From Burkholderiales bacterium (GTDB taxonomy: Bacteria > Pseudomonadota > Gammaproteobacteria > Burkholderiales > Usitatibacteraceae), in the NCBI GenBank assembly GCA_025360815.1, contig JANYBL010000037.1, positions 1-45,274 of the forward strand: 45,274 bases of DNA, in the 5' to 3' direction. The stretch's first letter is position 1; every line of letters starts with the position of its first letter. The notes beneath the pieces were generated by a model, which worked only from the letters and a program-made list of their open reading frames with translations, was not told the DNA's origin and did no database searches. Position numbers and translations under genes: made by a program. Below, in pieces: positions 1 through 9,445 of this stretch.

Positions 1-32
1 AGGCGCACAGCTGTGCGCCTTTTTTATTTTTG
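1..32 (+). terminator. Rho-independent terminator (perfect palindrome plus T-tract)
   Basis: A perfect inverted repeat (AGGCGCAC, loop AGCT, GTGCGCCT) is followed by TTTTTTATTTTT. It would end a plus-strand gene lying before the window. Because an A-tract precedes it on the minus strand, it could also end the DUF4397 gene, but the minus-strand side is cut off by the window edge. Confidence 0.8.
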
Positions 33-112
33 TAAACCAATCTGCTACCTACTTTCAGCTTCTTGCTAAGTGCACCTGCAAGAAAATAGAAAACAGAGCA
101 GTGAAGCCAGCG

Positions 113-1453
113 CTATTTATCTAGCTTGGTCAGGATCGCCGGGTTCGCCAATGTTCCCGAGACGATGATGGAGTAGGAACCGCCTCCAGTCAGGTCCTTG
201 GTGTCGCTAATCACGGCGGTTGCAGCGGTATCGCGGCTAACGCTAACAGTTGTACCAAGTCCGCCTGTTGTCTCGAAATAAGCAGAGGCCGCGCGCGTTG
301 CCGTGAGTCCGGTAAGCGGCTTGTTGCCAATCGACAAAGCAAGGTTTGGAATCGTTGTTGCATTTACGAGGCGCACGCGGATATTGGTGCCTTTTGGTGG
401 GAAAATCTTGTCTGAAATCGAAAATGCGCTGATGCTGTTGTCGGCAGGATTGATCGAGAGGAATGTTGAATAGTCCGTCGCACCATCAAAAGTCGTGTTG
501 AGCGTGTAGGTATTAGTAGACGGTGGATTGCCTGCATCGCTATAAACGATTGTTTTTGCGCCACTTGACGTTTTCTCGAAATTTGACGCCGTGCCGTAAG
601 TCACGTTCGTAAACAACAATGCGCCATTCACATTGACGTTTGTCGACGCAACGGTCGATTGCGAGTTCACCGAGCGGATCCGCGATATCGTGCTATTTAT
701 AAACTCAGGCGTTCCAGTGTCGTCATTTTGTTTGAGCCAGAACGCGCTTGGCAATTCACCCGAACCGGCATTGAACAATCCGAGGTTATAAACCTGCTGC
801 GCGTCGAGTTGACGCGCTGGCACGCGCAGCACAATGTCTTTTGTGCCTGGCGAGGTAAGTATCACTTGGTAGGAGCCGATGGCAACATCGTAAATGCCGG
901 TGCCCGTTGCAATCGTTGGTGATACGGTGTTGTAGTCGACTGCCGAGCCGACAACATAGACATCAAACGTGCCCAGGCCAACCATGTAATTCGCAACGCG
1001 AACGCGTGCATTGGTACTAGCGACATTAGACTGATCATTGTTTAGAAACGCCGCCGAGGTGGTTGTTGCACCGCCAAACACCACCAGCAATTGCTTCTGT
1101 TGCGACACAACGGATAGCGAAAATGCAGTTGGCGTTGTTGTGATTACACCGCCCGCATTTGAAATCTGGAAGCTCTGCGCTCCGCTAGTGATGTCCGTAT
1201 ATCCACTGGTCGCTTTATAGGCGATGCCGGACTGAAAGTTGGTTGCAGTGGTTGCGCCGTTGATAAACGCGCTGATGCTGATCGCTCCCGCTTCAGGCGC
1301 AATATTCAGGATCCGCACGCTGGACACAGTACTCTGCGAAGAATTTTTGCCGCAACCCGACAAACCGATCGCCGCGATCGCCGCGACGGCGGCAGCAGTC
1401 GCCAGTTTAGTGAAAACGGTTGCCAAGCTTCCGCGTTGATTTAAAACTTTCAT
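113..1453 (-). CDS. DUF4397 domain-containing putative lipoprotein
   Basis: Exported surface or periplasmic protein of about 446 residues; role unknown. The start at 1453 is chosen because GGAG lies 8 bases upstream, whereas the longer frame to 1522 has no ribosome site. A basic N-terminus and an alanine-rich hydrophobic stretch lead to the lipobox LSGC (Cys34), predicting lipid attachment. The mature part has beta-rich segments typical of DUF4397: a first unit beginning VRILNIAPEAGAISISAFING, a second beginning ARVRVANYMVGLGTFDVYV, and a third related one near the C-terminus (NIRVRLVNATTIPNLALSIG). Such proteins are usually outer-membrane or cell-surface lipoproteins with no assigned activity. 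It stands alone, downstream of the DUF2007 gene on the same strand. The domain call is good; the function is not known. Confidence 0.8.
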   Translation of the reverse strand: MKVLNQRGSLATVFTKLATAAAVAAIAAIGLSGCGKNSSQSTVSSVRILNIAPEAGAISISAFINGATTATNFQSGIAYKATSGYTDITSGAQSFQISNAGGVITTTPTAFSLSVVSQQKQLLVVFGGATTTSAAFLNNDQSNVASTNARVRVANYMVGLGTFDVYVVGSAVDYNTVSPTIATGTGIYDVAIGSYQVILTSPGTKDIVLRVPARQLDAQQVYNLGLFNAGSGELPSAFWLKQNDDTGTPEFINSTISRIRSVNSQSTVASTNVNVNGALLFTNVTYGTASNFEKTSSGAKTIVYSDAGNPPSTNTYTLNTTFDGATDYSTFLSINPADNSISAFSISDKIFPPKGTNIRVRLVNATTIPNLALSIGNKPLTGLTATRAASAYFETTGGLGTTVSVSRDTAATAVISDTKDLTGGGSYSIIVSGTLANPAILTKLDK

Positions 1454-1700
1454 TTGTTGCTCCATCTGCTGTAGTTGTTTAGAAAACTTTGAGTAAGATC
1501 GCGACGCGAAGTGCGCGTCCAACGATTGGCTGGCAATTCTATTTGAAACGATTCTTTAGACCCAACACTTTAGCAGAAACGCGCCCGTCAAGAGGTATCG
1601 GCCATAAATCGAGATGTAACAAAAAACATTGCGTCAGCTCATTCAGGGCTAGGTCTCCCATCTGATGACGCTTTGCAACCCGACGACGTGAACGGATTCA

Positions 1701-2015
1701 TTACGGTTGAAATAGCGCGGCCCCGCAACACCAACATAGTTCAAAGCTGCCCGGATTGCCTTCTTGGCAATGCAGACAACGCTGTTCGGCAGCCTCGCTC
1801 GCCGGGCGCTGGTAATCCGCGACGACCGAACGAGCATGTTGCTCTTGATGGAGCTGCACAATCCAGACCTGCGGGTAGGCGGCCGACATCGGCAATTCAC
1901 CCAAGGCGCTCATGCCATTGGCATTGAAAATATGCGCTGGAATACCAGCCTGGGCGAGTAAATCGCGGACGAGATGGGCGTCGGGCAGATTAGAGGCGGT
2001 GTAAATGCATTTCAT
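1701..2015 (-). CDS. DUF2007 putative signal-transducing protein with C-terminal zinc ribbon
   Basis: Small cytoplasmic protein of 104 residues. The N-terminal half (MKCIYTASNLPDAHLVRDLL, then AGIPAHIFNANG) matches the DUF2007 pattern of a short beta-alpha-beta fold like PII/GlnB-type folds, annotated only as a putative signal transducer. The C-terminal part has two CxxC pairs (CLHC and CWCC, about 16 residues apart) that would bind one zinc ion. The start at 2015 gives the expected family N-terminus; the upstream GGAAAAA is only a weak ribosome site. Its 5' region holds a 17-bp tandem array (2058-2142). No partner is suggested by the neighbours. The family call is fairly safe; the role is unknown. 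Confidence 0.75.
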   Translation of the reverse strand: MKCIYTASNLPDAHLVRDLLAQAGIPAHIFNANGMSALGELPMSAAYPQVWIVQLHQEQHARSVVADYQRPASEAAEQRCLHCQEGNPGSFELCWCCGAALFQP

Positions 2016-2057
2016 TGACGATTTTTCCGCAAGGCTCGGCAGGGTTGGGCGTCACAA

Positions 2058-2142
2058 GAGCTAAAAGATTGAACGATCCAAAAGATTGAAAGAGCTAAAA
2101 AATTGAAGGAGCTAAAAGGTTGAAATAGCAAAAAAATAAAAG
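2058..2142. repeat. 17-bp tandem repeat, five units
   Basis: Consecutive 17-base units of the form GAGCTAAAAGATTGAAC lie at 2058-2074, 2075-2091, 2092-2108, 2109-2125 and 2126-2142, the last most diverged. They lie just upstream of the DUF2007 start and downstream of the esterase terminator. There are no spacers, so it is a minisatellite and not a CRISPR. Confidence 0.8.
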
Positions 2143-2155
2143 AGTTTGAAATAGG

Positions 2156-2197
2156 GGGGCAAAAAACAAAAGGGCTGCGAAATAATCGCAGCCCTTT
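2156..2197 (-). terminator. Rho-independent terminator of the autotransporter gene
   Basis: The stem GGGCTGCGA (2172-2180), loop AATAA, and TCGCAGCCC (2186-2194), extended by A-T pairs, is followed on the minus strand by a T-rich tract (TTTTGTTTTTTG). It lies about 30 bases past the esterase stop codon. Confidence 0.85.
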
Positions 2198-2227
2198 AGC
2201 CATACAAAAACTTCTGCTGCAAGCTAG

Positions 2228-4141
2228 TTAAAACGCAAATGACACATTCGCGGTCACGCCGTCTTGCTTGACGTTATCACGTCCAAATACGCTGGAATAA
2301 ACGACAGCCAAGCCAATTTGATCTGTGATGTTGCCACGAATACCAATCGTGCCGGTACTCCATGTTTTCGATGGCACATAGCCGGGAATGTCGTAGCTGA
2401 TGTTTTGCGTGACGGTGACCGGCGATGCCGTGACGAAACGTGGATCGCGCTTGGTTTCCTGATCGTAGGAAATACGGGCAAACGGTGTCCAGCTACCCAG
2501 TTTGAAGCTGGCGCGCGCGCCGACACTGGTGACGTTGGAATTACGATCTTGGCCGCTAATTTTAAGGCGTGTTGATTGTTCAAGCGGGTTGCTGTTGTTT
2601 TCGACAAACTCATTGACGGTTACGTTTTGATTGGTGATGCCAACGAATGGTCCAACCGTTAAGCCGCCCAGCGCAAAGTCATAGCCGATGGTTACGTTTG
2701 AAGAAGCATTGTCACCTTTGGTGCTGGCGGTGTTGGTGCGGGTGGTGATTCCGAGCTTGATATTACGCTGAACATCATTAAACTGAATGTTAGCAATCGT
2801 AGCTGAAAAATTACCGTAAAAACCAGTATCTCCGCTCTTGAGCGAGCCAAACACCGAACCAGCAGTCTCGCTGGTGCTGAACTTGCCGAAGCCGTTCATG
2901 GTGGCATCAGCCGTAGATTTGCCGACCGCCACACCGACAGTGAAGCTCTCGGAGGCGCGGAAGGTTAAGCCGACGGTGGCCGTGCGGTTTTTAGAATCCG
3001 TTTGCGGGCTCAATGCGTTATTTGCAATATTGAATTTGCCACCGTCGCCTGCTGCAAACGCCGTGACTTTGCCAATGGCTGCACGCTGACCCGCAATGAC
3101 GCCCTCATCCAAGGTGCGGATATGGGCAGCACGTGACGCGAGAGGGACTTCCGCCATGGTGGAATAGGCGTTCGGCCCGTCGATCAGCGACCTGACAAAA
3201 TCAGCCGTAATCGCATGTGCCGCTGCTGATGGATGAACCGCGTCGGCGTAAAGATAACTGGTCGCGCTGCCAGGAACTGAATTGCCTGCGTAGCAGGTCA
3301 GCGAGGAGGCTGATCCCGTTGGCAAACAGGCAGTCAAAGTGGTGTTGGTGAAGCCGAAGGCGGCCGCATTGGCGGTCACTTCTTTGAGTAACGTGAACGT
3401 ATCAACTGGGATCACGCGTAAGCCGCTCGCCGCAATGGTGTTGAACAAATTAATGTTAAAGCCAGCAGATAACTGTGTCCCTGCGGCTGTTTGCGCGGCT
3501 GGCGCGCCGAGCGCCGCCGAGAATCCGGGCGTAGCGCCGATATCAGGCAAACCAAAAACGAGAATGTATTTGGCGCCAGCGGCTTGCAAGCGACCAATCT
3601 GCTGCACTTCGGAAAGCGCTAAGTTAGAGAGGAAAGTTGTCGGATTTACGGTACCGCCAGCAATCGCGGGTAAGGTTTGGAAAATATCGTTAGCCCCAGC
3701 CCATACCGAATAGAGCGCGTTGGGATTGGCCGAACCGCCCGTTGATGTCAAATATTCGGTAATTTGGGTTTGAACAGAGCGGTTAGCATTGCCGCCCGGC
3801 GGCGTAGAATTTATGGATGTCGTGGCCACACGGGCGCCGCCCTGCGCGTAGTTTTGTCCGCCTGCGTTGGATGGATTCGGGTTGCCGCCGTATTGTGTGG
3901 CGATGATCTCCGCCCAGACGGGGCCAGGATTGGTCGTGAAGCGGCCCACTGTCGGTACGAGTGCTGCGGGTACACCAAGAGCACCTAAGAAGGGGCGGAA
4001 ATAACCAGCATCCGACAAGCTGTCACCGAAGACGTAAACGCCTTGGAATTGCACCGCGTTGGCCGACGTGGTGGCGAGCGACGCGCCAAGCGCCAGTGTG
4101 GAAGCAACTAGAGCTGGAATAAGACGTTTTTTGACAGACAT
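2228..4141 (-). CDS. GDSL/SGNH esterase autotransporter (EstA-like)
   Basis: Predicted outer-membrane lipase/esterase of 637 residues that carries its own translocator. A Sec signal peptide ends near ATTSANA-VQF. The passenger domain has the SGNH blocks in order: FGDSLSD with nucleophile Ser41, the Gly block QGGAR near 100-104, GAND with Asn151, and DAVHP with Asp300 and His303. From about residue 350 the sequence turns into amphipathic beta strands of an autotransporter beta-barrel and ends in the aromatic motif VSFAF, the usual outer-membrane insertion signal. GAGGAG precedes the start at good spacing. EstA of Pseudomonas, of about this length, has the same design. Substrate is unknown; short-chain esters or lipids are likely. 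Tandem repeats of 13 and 15 bp lie in its upstream region. Confidence 0.9.
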   Translation of the reverse strand: MSVKKRLIPALVASTLALGASLATTSANAVQFQGVYVFGDSLSDAGYFRPFLGALGVPAALVPTVGRFTTNPGPVWAEIIATQYGGNPNPSNAGGQNYAQGGARVATTSINSTPPGGNANRSVQTQITEYLTSTGGSANPNALYSVWAGANDIFQTLPAIAGGTVNPTTFLSNLALSEVQQIGRLQAAGAKYILVFGLPDIGATPGFSAALGAPAAQTAAGTQLSAGFNINLFNTIAASGLRVIPVDTFTLLKEVTANAAAFGFTNTTLTACLPTGSASSLTCYAGNSVPGSATSYLYADAVHPSAAAHAITADFVRSLIDGPNAYSTMAEVPLASRAAHIRTLDEGVIAGQRAAIGKVTAFAAGDGGKFNIANNALSPQTDSKNRTATVGLTFRASESFTVGVAVGKSTADATMNGFGKFSTSETAGSVFGSLKSGDTGFYGNFSATIANIQFNDVQRNIKLGITTRTNTASTKGDNASSNVTIGYDFALGGLTVGPFVGITNQNVTVNEFVENNSNPLEQSTRLKISGQDRNSNVTSVGARASFKLGSWTPFARISYDQETKRDPRFVTASPVTVTQNISYDIPGYVPSKTWSTGTIGIRGNITDQIGLAVVYSSVFGRDNVKQDGVTANVSFAF

Positions 4142-4730
4142 GACATTCTCCTCACGAGATTAAATTATTGCTATTGATTGCTATTTTATGGCTATGGATG
4201 GCTAAAAATTGCTACAGATTTTGTTGCTACAGATTTGTTGATATGAATGGATAACGCTGGCTTCAGATCATTAAGGAGCATTAAGAATTTTCAGGGTGCT
4301 AAGTAAGGGTGCTAATTAAAGGTGCTAATTAAAGGTGCTAAGTAAGGCCATTACGTAAGGGTACTAAGGGTTTTAAGAACCGCTGACGAATCAAAAAACA
4401 CATTTGCAAAGATACTACCGGCAACTAGCTACGGACAACAACCAATCCTTGCGACGCAAAACCAACCCTGAAACAAACCGCCAACGCTTTATTAACCCAA
4501 TAATCATGTCACAAATGAGACGTTGACTCAATGAATCAGCTGTTTTTGGTGCCCTTGATGTGCGTAAAAACAACGAAATATTCTCTCCACAATGTCTCAG
4601 CAACGCCTCGGCACGGTTCGGCAATAAGGAGGTTAAAAACGTTGAACTCAAGGCGGGGCAACAATCTTGACGTGAAAATAACTGAAACACCGCGCCAGTG
4701 CTAGAGTTTATATTTTTTATTCAGGAATCA
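4142..4730. other. Long intergenic region upstream of the autotransporter, repeat-rich near the gene
   Basis: No convincing gene. A minus-strand frame of about 91 codons (4415-4690) starts with GTG, has odd composition and no ribosome site, and is not called. The half nearest the esterase start carries direct repeats: a 14/15-bp duplication (TTGCTACAGATTTTG at 4209-4223, then 4224-4237) and the 13-bp array at 4295-4372. The promoter of the esterase must lie here, but no clear sigma-70 pair was found. Confidence 0.5.
4295..4372. repeat. 13-bp tandem repeat array upstream of the autotransporter gene
   Basis: Four clear units, GGTGCTAAGTAAG, GGTGCTAATTAAA, GGTGCTAATTAAA, GGTGCTAAGTAAG (4295-4346), are followed in the same 13-base register by two decayed units (4347-4359 and 4360-4372). 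The array lies about 155 to 230 bases upstream of the esterase start codon. Confidence 0.8.
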
Positions 4731-5555
4731 CTAATAAACACGCCGCACTAATTGCGCCTCATGCAGCAGTGTTGTCGCCAATTCTTCGATGCTTTTTGTC
4801 GTTGAATTCAGATGCGCAATGCCCGCTTGCTGCATCAGGGCTTCAGCGGCCTTTACCTCCCATTTGCAGTTCTCGATTGAGGCATATTTGCTATCGGGCT
4901 TGCGCTCTTGGCGAATTTGCGAAAGACGATCCGGCACAATCGTCAAGCCGTAAACTTTGTTGCGTAAAGGCAACAGCGCGGGCGGCAATTTCATCCGCTC
5001 CAAATCCTCCGGAATGAGCGGGTAGTTCGCCGCCTTCACACCAAATTGCAACGCCAAATAGAGGCAGGTTGGCGTTTTCCCCGAGCGCGATACGCCGACC
5101 AAAATAATATCGGCCTGCTCCAAATTGCGATTGGTCATACCGTCATCATGGGCCAAGGTGTAGTTCACGGCTTCGATACGATGGTTGTAATCCTTAAAAT
5201 TGCCCGCCGAATGGCTGCGGCCAATTGCGTGGGCGGATTTGGTGCCAAGCTCTTCTTCCAGCGGCACGATGAAACGATCCACCACATCCAACACCATGCA
5301 ATTCGCTTTATTGATTTCTGCGCGCAAATCCGATTTCATCAGCGACGTGAACACGAGTGGACGCATGCCCGATTCCACATTGGCACGTTCAATGTCCAGC
5401 AACACTTCACGCACTTTTTCGATATTGTCTACGAACGGCAACGTGACGCGGTGAAATTCAATATCATCGAATTGGGTCAGCAGCGAGTTGCCCAGCATTT
5501 CAACCGTAATTCCGGTGCGGTCAGAAATAAAAAATGCGGTTCGGCGGTTTGGCAT
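4731..5555 (-). CDS. ppsR: PEP synthase regulatory protein (bifunctional kinase/pyrophosphorylase, DUF299)
   Basis: Cytoplasmic regulator (PSRP) that inactivates PEP synthase by ADP-dependent phosphorylation of a threonine beside the catalytic histidine, and reactivates it by Pi-dependent dephosphorylation. The start at 5555 (MPNRRTAFFISDRTGITVE) is preferred over the longer frame because GGGAAG precedes it and it gives 274 residues, the family length. The family P-loop GVSRSGKTPT is present with Lys160, and the N-terminal FFISDRTGIT block is intact. It is transcribed away from ppsA across a 258-base gap, the usual pairing for this regulator and its target. The presence of a phosphorylatable Thr in the neighbouring PpsA fits. 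Identification is very secure. Confidence 0.95.
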   Translation of the reverse strand: MPNRRTAFFISDRTGITVEMLGNSLLTQFDDIEFHRVTLPFVDNIEKVREVLLDIERANVESGMRPLVFTSLMKSDLRAEINKANCMVLDVVDRFIVPLEEELGTKSAHAIGRSHSAGNFKDYNHRIEAVNYTLAHDDGMTNRNLEQADIILVGVSRSGKTPTCLYLALQFGVKAANYPLIPEDLERMKLPPALLPLRNKVYGLTIVPDRLSQIRQERKPDSKYASIENCKWEVKAAEALMQQAGIAHLNSTTKSIEELATTLLHEAQLVRRVY

Positions 5556-5813
5556 GCGGCTTCCCTTTGGGTTTCTGTGTGGCTTCTTGGCGGTATTCGG
5601 GTGGATTTCGTTTCCGCCTCTATTATTGCGCCGCAGCAAAATCAGCAGTGCGGATTGAAGCGAGGCTATAATTATGGCTGAAATACCGCTTTTCTCCTGG
5701 TTTGTTGCGGTCGTCACCCTCGACGCCTGCGATTCACCCGACTAATTCACTAATTCGCATCATGTTCTGCCGCGCTCGCTACGGTTAACTTCTAAAAACT
5801 TACCGGATACGCC
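5556..5813. promoter_or_regulatory. Divergent ppsR/ppsA promoter region
   Basis: This 258-base gap must hold promoters for both genes. A perfect TATAAT hexamer (5667-5672, plus strand) could be a -10 box for ppsA, but the hexamer 17 bases before it (AGCAGT) is a poor -35, so the assignment is weak. Confidence 0.3.
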
Positions 5814-8225
5814 ATGTCATCGACAGCCCCTGTTTCAGCTCCTGCCTCCCCCTCTACACTTCCCCTCGTTCTTCCGCTTTCCAAACTTCGTATGGACGAC
5901 GTCGCAACCGTTGGCGGAAAAAACTCGTCACTCGGTGAATTGATTAGCCAGTTGTCTAGTGCGGGTGTCCGTGTGCCTGGCGGTTTTGCGACGACGGCTG
6001 AAGCGTTCCGCAATTTCTTAACGCACAATAATCTCACCGAAAAAATTAACGCCGCACTCATTCATTTGAACGTGGACGATATTGAGGCGCTCAATAAGAC
6101 CGGTGCGATGGTGCGCGAATGGGTGATAAAGGCACCGCTGCAACCCGCACTCGACGCCGAGATCCGGGCAGCTTATGCAGAATTAACCGAGGACAATGCC
6201 GAAGCCAGTTGGGCGGTGCGCTCATCGGCTACAGCGGAGGATTTGCCGGATGCCTCATTCGCCGGGCAACAAGAAACTTTTTTAAATATCCGCGGTATCG
6301 ATAACATCTTGGAAGCCATCAAACACGTCTTCGCCTCACTCTACAATGATCGGGCCATCTCGTATCGCGTCCATAAAGATTTTGCGCACGCTGAGGTGGC
6401 CTTGAGTGCCGGTGTGCAACGGATGGTGCGCTCCGATTCAGGTGCGGCGGGGGTGTTGTTTTCATTGGATACCGAATCCGGCTTCCGTGATGTGGTGTTT
6501 ATTACCTCAAGCTACGGCTTGGGCGAAATGGTTGTGCAGGGCGCCGTGAACCCCGATGAATTTTATGTCGGCAAACGCTGTTTGAGTGAGGGTAGACCCG
6601 CCGTGCTGCGCCGCAGCCTCGGCACCAAAGCCGAAAAGATGATTTTCGCCGACGCACAATCGGCGGGCAAATCCGTCATCGTCAAACCCGTTGATCAAAT
6701 TGAGCGCGACAAGTTTTCGCTAAACGACGCTGAGGTTGAAGAGCTGGCCAAATACGCAGTGGCGATTGAAAAGCACTATGGCCGTCCGATGGATATCGAG
6801 TGGGGAAGGGACGGCAACGACGGCAAGCTCTACATACTGCAAGCACGCCCTGAAACCGTAAAATCCCAGGAAACGCGAACCGATGTGCTGACCCGATATC
6901 GCATCAAAGCCGGCGGTGAAAAAATTGCCGAAGGCCGGGCCATTGGCGGCAAAGTCGGCGTTGGTCCGGCGCGGGTGATTAAGGATGTTTCCGAAATTCA
7001 TTTGTTCCGCGAAGGCGATGTGATCGTCACTGATATGACCGACCCGAACTGGGAACCAGTCATGAAAAAAGCAGGGGCAATTATCACCAATCGCGGTGGC
7101 CGCACCTGCCATGCGGCGATCATCGCCCGTGAACTCGGTGTACCGGCCATCGTCGGCTGTGAAGATGCGACGCATGTGATTAAAGACGGTGAATTGGTTA
7201 CCGCCAGTTGTTGCGAGGGCGATACCGGCCATATTTATCGCGGTGCCGTGCCGTTTGAGGTGATCGAAGTCTCGCTTGATAAAATGCCGCAAATTCCGGT
7301 CAAAATCGCGATGAACGTCGGCAATCCGGAACTCGCATTCGACTTCGCGCAACTGCCCAATGATGGTGTTGGTTTGGCCCGACTAGAATTCATTATTTCC
7401 AACACGATCGGGATCCATCCCAAAGCTTGTTTGGAATTCGCAAAGCTGCCCCCAGAATTGCAAGTGCAAGTCGAGAAGCAAGCGCGTGGCTATGCGAATC
7501 CGGTCGATTTTTACGTGAAAAAAATGGTCGAAGGCGTGGCAACGATTGCAGCCGCTTTCTACCCGAAAAAAGTTATTGTGCGTTTGTCAGATTTCAAATC
7601 CAACGAATATCGTAACTTAATCGGTGGCCCCCGTTATGAGCCAACCGAAGAAAACCCGATGCTCGGGTTCCGCGGCGCTTCCCGTTACATCGCCCACAGC
7701 TTTCGCGATTGCTTCAAGCTCGAATGCGAAGCCATGCGCTCTGTGCGCGACAGCATGGGCTTAACGAATGTAGAGCTGATGGTACCGTTCGTTCGCACCC
7801 TCAAAGAGGCTGATCAGGTGTTGGCGATCATGAAAGAGTTTGGCTTGGAACGAGGTAAGAATGGCTTAAAAATTGTCATGATGTGCGAAATCCCATCGAA
7901 CGCGATTTTGGCTGATCAATTTCTCGAGCGCTTTGACGGCTTTTCGATCGGCTCAAACGATATGACGCAAATGACGTTAGCACTTGATCGTGATTCGGGC
8001 TTGGTGATGGATGCGTTTGATGAGCGCGATCCTGCTGTGAAGCAAATGCTGCATTTAGCGATTCAAGCTTGTCGCCGCGCGAATAAATATGTCGGTATCT
8101 GCGGGCAAGGTCCGTCGGACTATCCAGATCTGGCCGAATGGCTGATGAAAGAAGGCATTGAATCGATGTCGCTGAATCCCGACACCGTCGTGGAGACGTG
8201 GCTCCATTTGGCAAAGGTACAGTAA
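5814..8225 (+). CDS. ppsA: Phosphoenolpyruvate synthase
   Basis: Converts pyruvate, ATP and water to PEP, AMP and phosphate, the entry step of gluconeogenesis from pyruvate. It has 803 residues, close to the family length. Order of domains: N-terminal ATP-grasp nucleotide-binding part ([31 protein letters not shown]; ends in [10 protein letters not shown]), central phosphohistidine domain ([20 protein letters not shown], with catalytic His433 and the regulatory Thr431 two residues before it), and C-terminal PEP/pyruvate-binding barrel ([29 protein letters not shown]). The first 22 residues are Ser/Pro/Ala-rich and poorly conserved. Its stop codon overlaps the next start (TAATG), implying translational coupling. 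The divergent ppsR product should control it by phosphorylation. Confidence 0.97.
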   Translation: MSSTAPVSAPASPSTLPLVLPLSKLRMDDVATVGGKNSSLGELISQLSSAGVRVPGGFATTAEAFRNFLTHNNLTEKINAALIHLNVDDIEALNKTGAMVREWVIKAPLQPALDAEIRAAYAELTEDNAEASWAVRSSATAEDLPDASFAGQQETFLNIRGIDNILEAIKHVFASLYNDRAISYRVHKDFAHAEVALSAGVQRMVRSDSGAAGVLFSLDTESGFRDVVFITSSYGLGEMVVQGAVNPDEFYVGKRCLSEGRPAVLRRSLGTKAEKMIFADAQSAGKSVIVKPVDQIERDKFSLNDAEVEELAKYAVAIEKHYGRPMDIEWGRDGNDGKLYILQARPETVKSQETRTDVLTRYRIKAGGEKIAEGRAIGGKVGVGPARVIKDVSEIHLFREGDVIVTDMTDPNWEPVMKKAGAIITNRGGRTCHAAIIARELGVPAIVGCEDATHVIKDGELVTASCCEGDTGHIYRGAVPFEVIEVSLDKMPQIPVKIAMNVGNPELAFDFAQLPNDGVGLARLEFIISNTIGIHPKACLEFAKLPPELQVQVEKQARGYANPVDFYVKKMVEGVATIAAAFYPKKVIVRLSDFKSNEYRNLIGGPRYEPTEENPMLGFRGASRYIAHSFRDCFKLECEAMRSVRDSMGLTNVELMVPFVRTLKEADQVLAIMKEFGLERGKNGLKIVMMCEIPSNAILADQFLERFDGFSIGSNDMTQMTLALDRDSGLVMDAFDERDPAVKQMLHLAIQACRRANKYVGICGQGPSDYPDLAEWLMKEGIESMSLNPDTVVETWLHLAKVQ

Positions 8226-8725
8226 TGCCGGAACGTAGCTTGCGGTGGCAATTTGCACGGTTTGATGATTTGCCTATTCGCGATTGGTACGCTGTTTCTA
8301 AACTTCGGATCGATGTGTTTGTGATGGAGCAAAACTGTCCGTTCCAGGATAACGATGGGGCAGATTTTTTTGCTTGGCATTTGCTGGGATGGCATGTTGA
8401 GGGCGCCACGACAACACTTGCAGCCTATTGCAGACTGGTCGATCCCGGCATTAAGTATCCCGAGCCATCCATTGGTCGCGTCGTTACCGCGCAAGCATTT
8501 CGCCGACGCGGTTGCGGCAAAGTGTTGATGCGTGAAGCGCTGGCACGACACGACGCTTTGTATCAAGGCCAAATGAATAGAATTGGCGCGCAACAGCGGC
8601 TCGAAAAATTTTACAACGGGCTTGGGTTCGAAACCTCGTCTGCGATGTATATCGAAGATGGCATTCCCCATGTGGAGATGGTGCGCGGTGCCGAGGCAAA
8701 AATTCAATTGCCTGAAGCAAGCTAA
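8225..8725 (+). CDS. elaA: GNAT family N-acetyltransferase, ElaA type
   Basis: Protein of 166 residues resembling E. coli ElaA, a GNAT-fold acetyltransferase of unknown substrate. Visible features are the ElaA N-terminus (YAVSKLRIDVFVMEQNCPFQ) and the acetyl-CoA binding segment IGRVVTAQAFRRRGCGKVLM, with the expected R-x-x-G-x-G/A type loop (RRRGCG). The C-terminal block FYNGLGFETSS is also typical. The start ATG shares its A with the ppsA stop (TAATG), and its own stop overlaps the next gene the same way, so it is the middle of a coupled three-gene set. A longer frame starting inside ppsA is rejected. The link to gluconeogenesis is positional only. Confidence 0.88.
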   Translation: MPERSLRWQFARFDDLPIRDWYAVSKLRIDVFVMEQNCPFQDNDGADFFAWHLLGWHVEGATTTLAAYCRLVDPGIKYPEPSIGRVVTAQAFRRRGCGKVLMREALARHDALYQGQMNRIGAQQRLEKFYNGLGFETSSAMYIEDGIPHVEMVRGAEAKIQLPEAS

Positions 8726-9417
8726 TGCTGGAAAAGCCAAGTCGGATGATCCTCGTCAGCGGATTTACGCCTTTCAACGGCGAAAAAATAAACCCTTCTT
8801 GGCAAATCGTCAAAGCGCTACCAGATGTGATCTCAGGCTTTCGCGTGAAAAAGCTGCGCGTGCCAACAGCGTTTGGTGAATCCATCAAAGCTGTTACCAA
8901 CGCCATTGACAAACACCACCCACAAATCGTGCTGTGCCTCGGCCAGGCCGGCGGGCGCACCCACATGAGCGTGGAGCGTGTGGCGATCAATATTGACGAT
9001 GCCGGCATCGCCGATAACCAAGGCGCATGGCCGATTGATCAGGCCATTGTTCAGGGCGCGCCCGCCGCGTATTTTTGCACCCTGCCGATCAAAGCAATGG
9101 TGGAAGCGATGCGACAAAAAGGTGTGCCTGCCGAGGTCTCCAACACAGCAGGCACCTTTGTTTGCAACCATTTGCTTTATGGAGTTTTGCATCACATTGC
9201 TTTGTTGAAGCCTGCGCAAGGAAAGCAACCGGCTGCAGCGCGATATCCCATGCGCGCGGGTTTCATGCACGTGCCTTATGCAGATTCGCAGATCGTTGGC
9301 CGGGAACAATTATTTTCCCTGCCAATCGCTGAAATGGCCATCGCGACAAAAGCGGCGATAATGGCAGCCATCAAACACCGTGCCGACATCATTTCGCTTG
9401 GTGGCAAGCAGCATTAA
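8725..9417 (+). CDS. pcp: Pyroglutamyl-peptidase I (pyrrolidone-carboxylate peptidase)
   Basis: Cytoplasmic cysteine peptidase (family C15) that removes N-terminal pyroglutamate from peptides. It has 230 residues against about 215 usually. The family landmarks are present: [15 protein letters not shown] near the N-terminus, Glu84 in [17 protein letters not shown], Cys147 in [13 protein letters not shown], and His182 in FMHVPY, together the Glu-Cys-His catalytic set. The stretch between Cys147 and His182 is longer than usual and includes a Gln/Ala/Lys-rich segment, which accounts for the extra length. The start overlaps the elaA stop (TAATG); a second ATG seven codons in is a possible alternative. 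A 28-base gap with a good ribosome site leads to the CoA-transferase gene. Confidence 0.92.
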   Translation: MLEKPSRMILVSGFTPFNGEKINPSWQIVKALPDVISGFRVKKLRVPTAFGESIKAVTNAIDKHHPQIVLCLGQAGGRTHMSVERVAINIDDAGIADNQGAWPIDQAIVQGAPAAYFCTLPIKAMVEAMRQKGVPAEVSNTAGTFVCNHLLYGVLHHIALLKPAQGKQPAAARYPMRAGFMHVPYADSQIVGREQLFSLPIAEMAIATKAAIMAAIKHRADIISLGGKQH

Positions 9418-9445
9418 TTTCCCAGAATATTTTAGGAGCGACATC

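Noticed and set aside
2058-4372. Possible CRISPR arrays in the repeat-rich gaps
   Set aside because: Units of 13-17 bp are directly adjacent with no unique spacers, and no cas gene is present.
4415-4690. 91-codon minus-strand frame upstream of the autotransporter
   Set aside because: GTG start without ribosome site, cysteine- and arginine-rich chance composition, no motif.
5046-5681. 211-codon plus-strand frame opposite ppsR
   Set aside because: It lies wholly across the strongly conserved ppsR coding sequence; His/Arg/Gln-rich content is typical of an antisense shadow.
6720-7352. 210-codon minus-strand frame inside ppsA
   Set aside because: Antisense to the conserved phosphohistidine region of PEP synthase; no support of its own.
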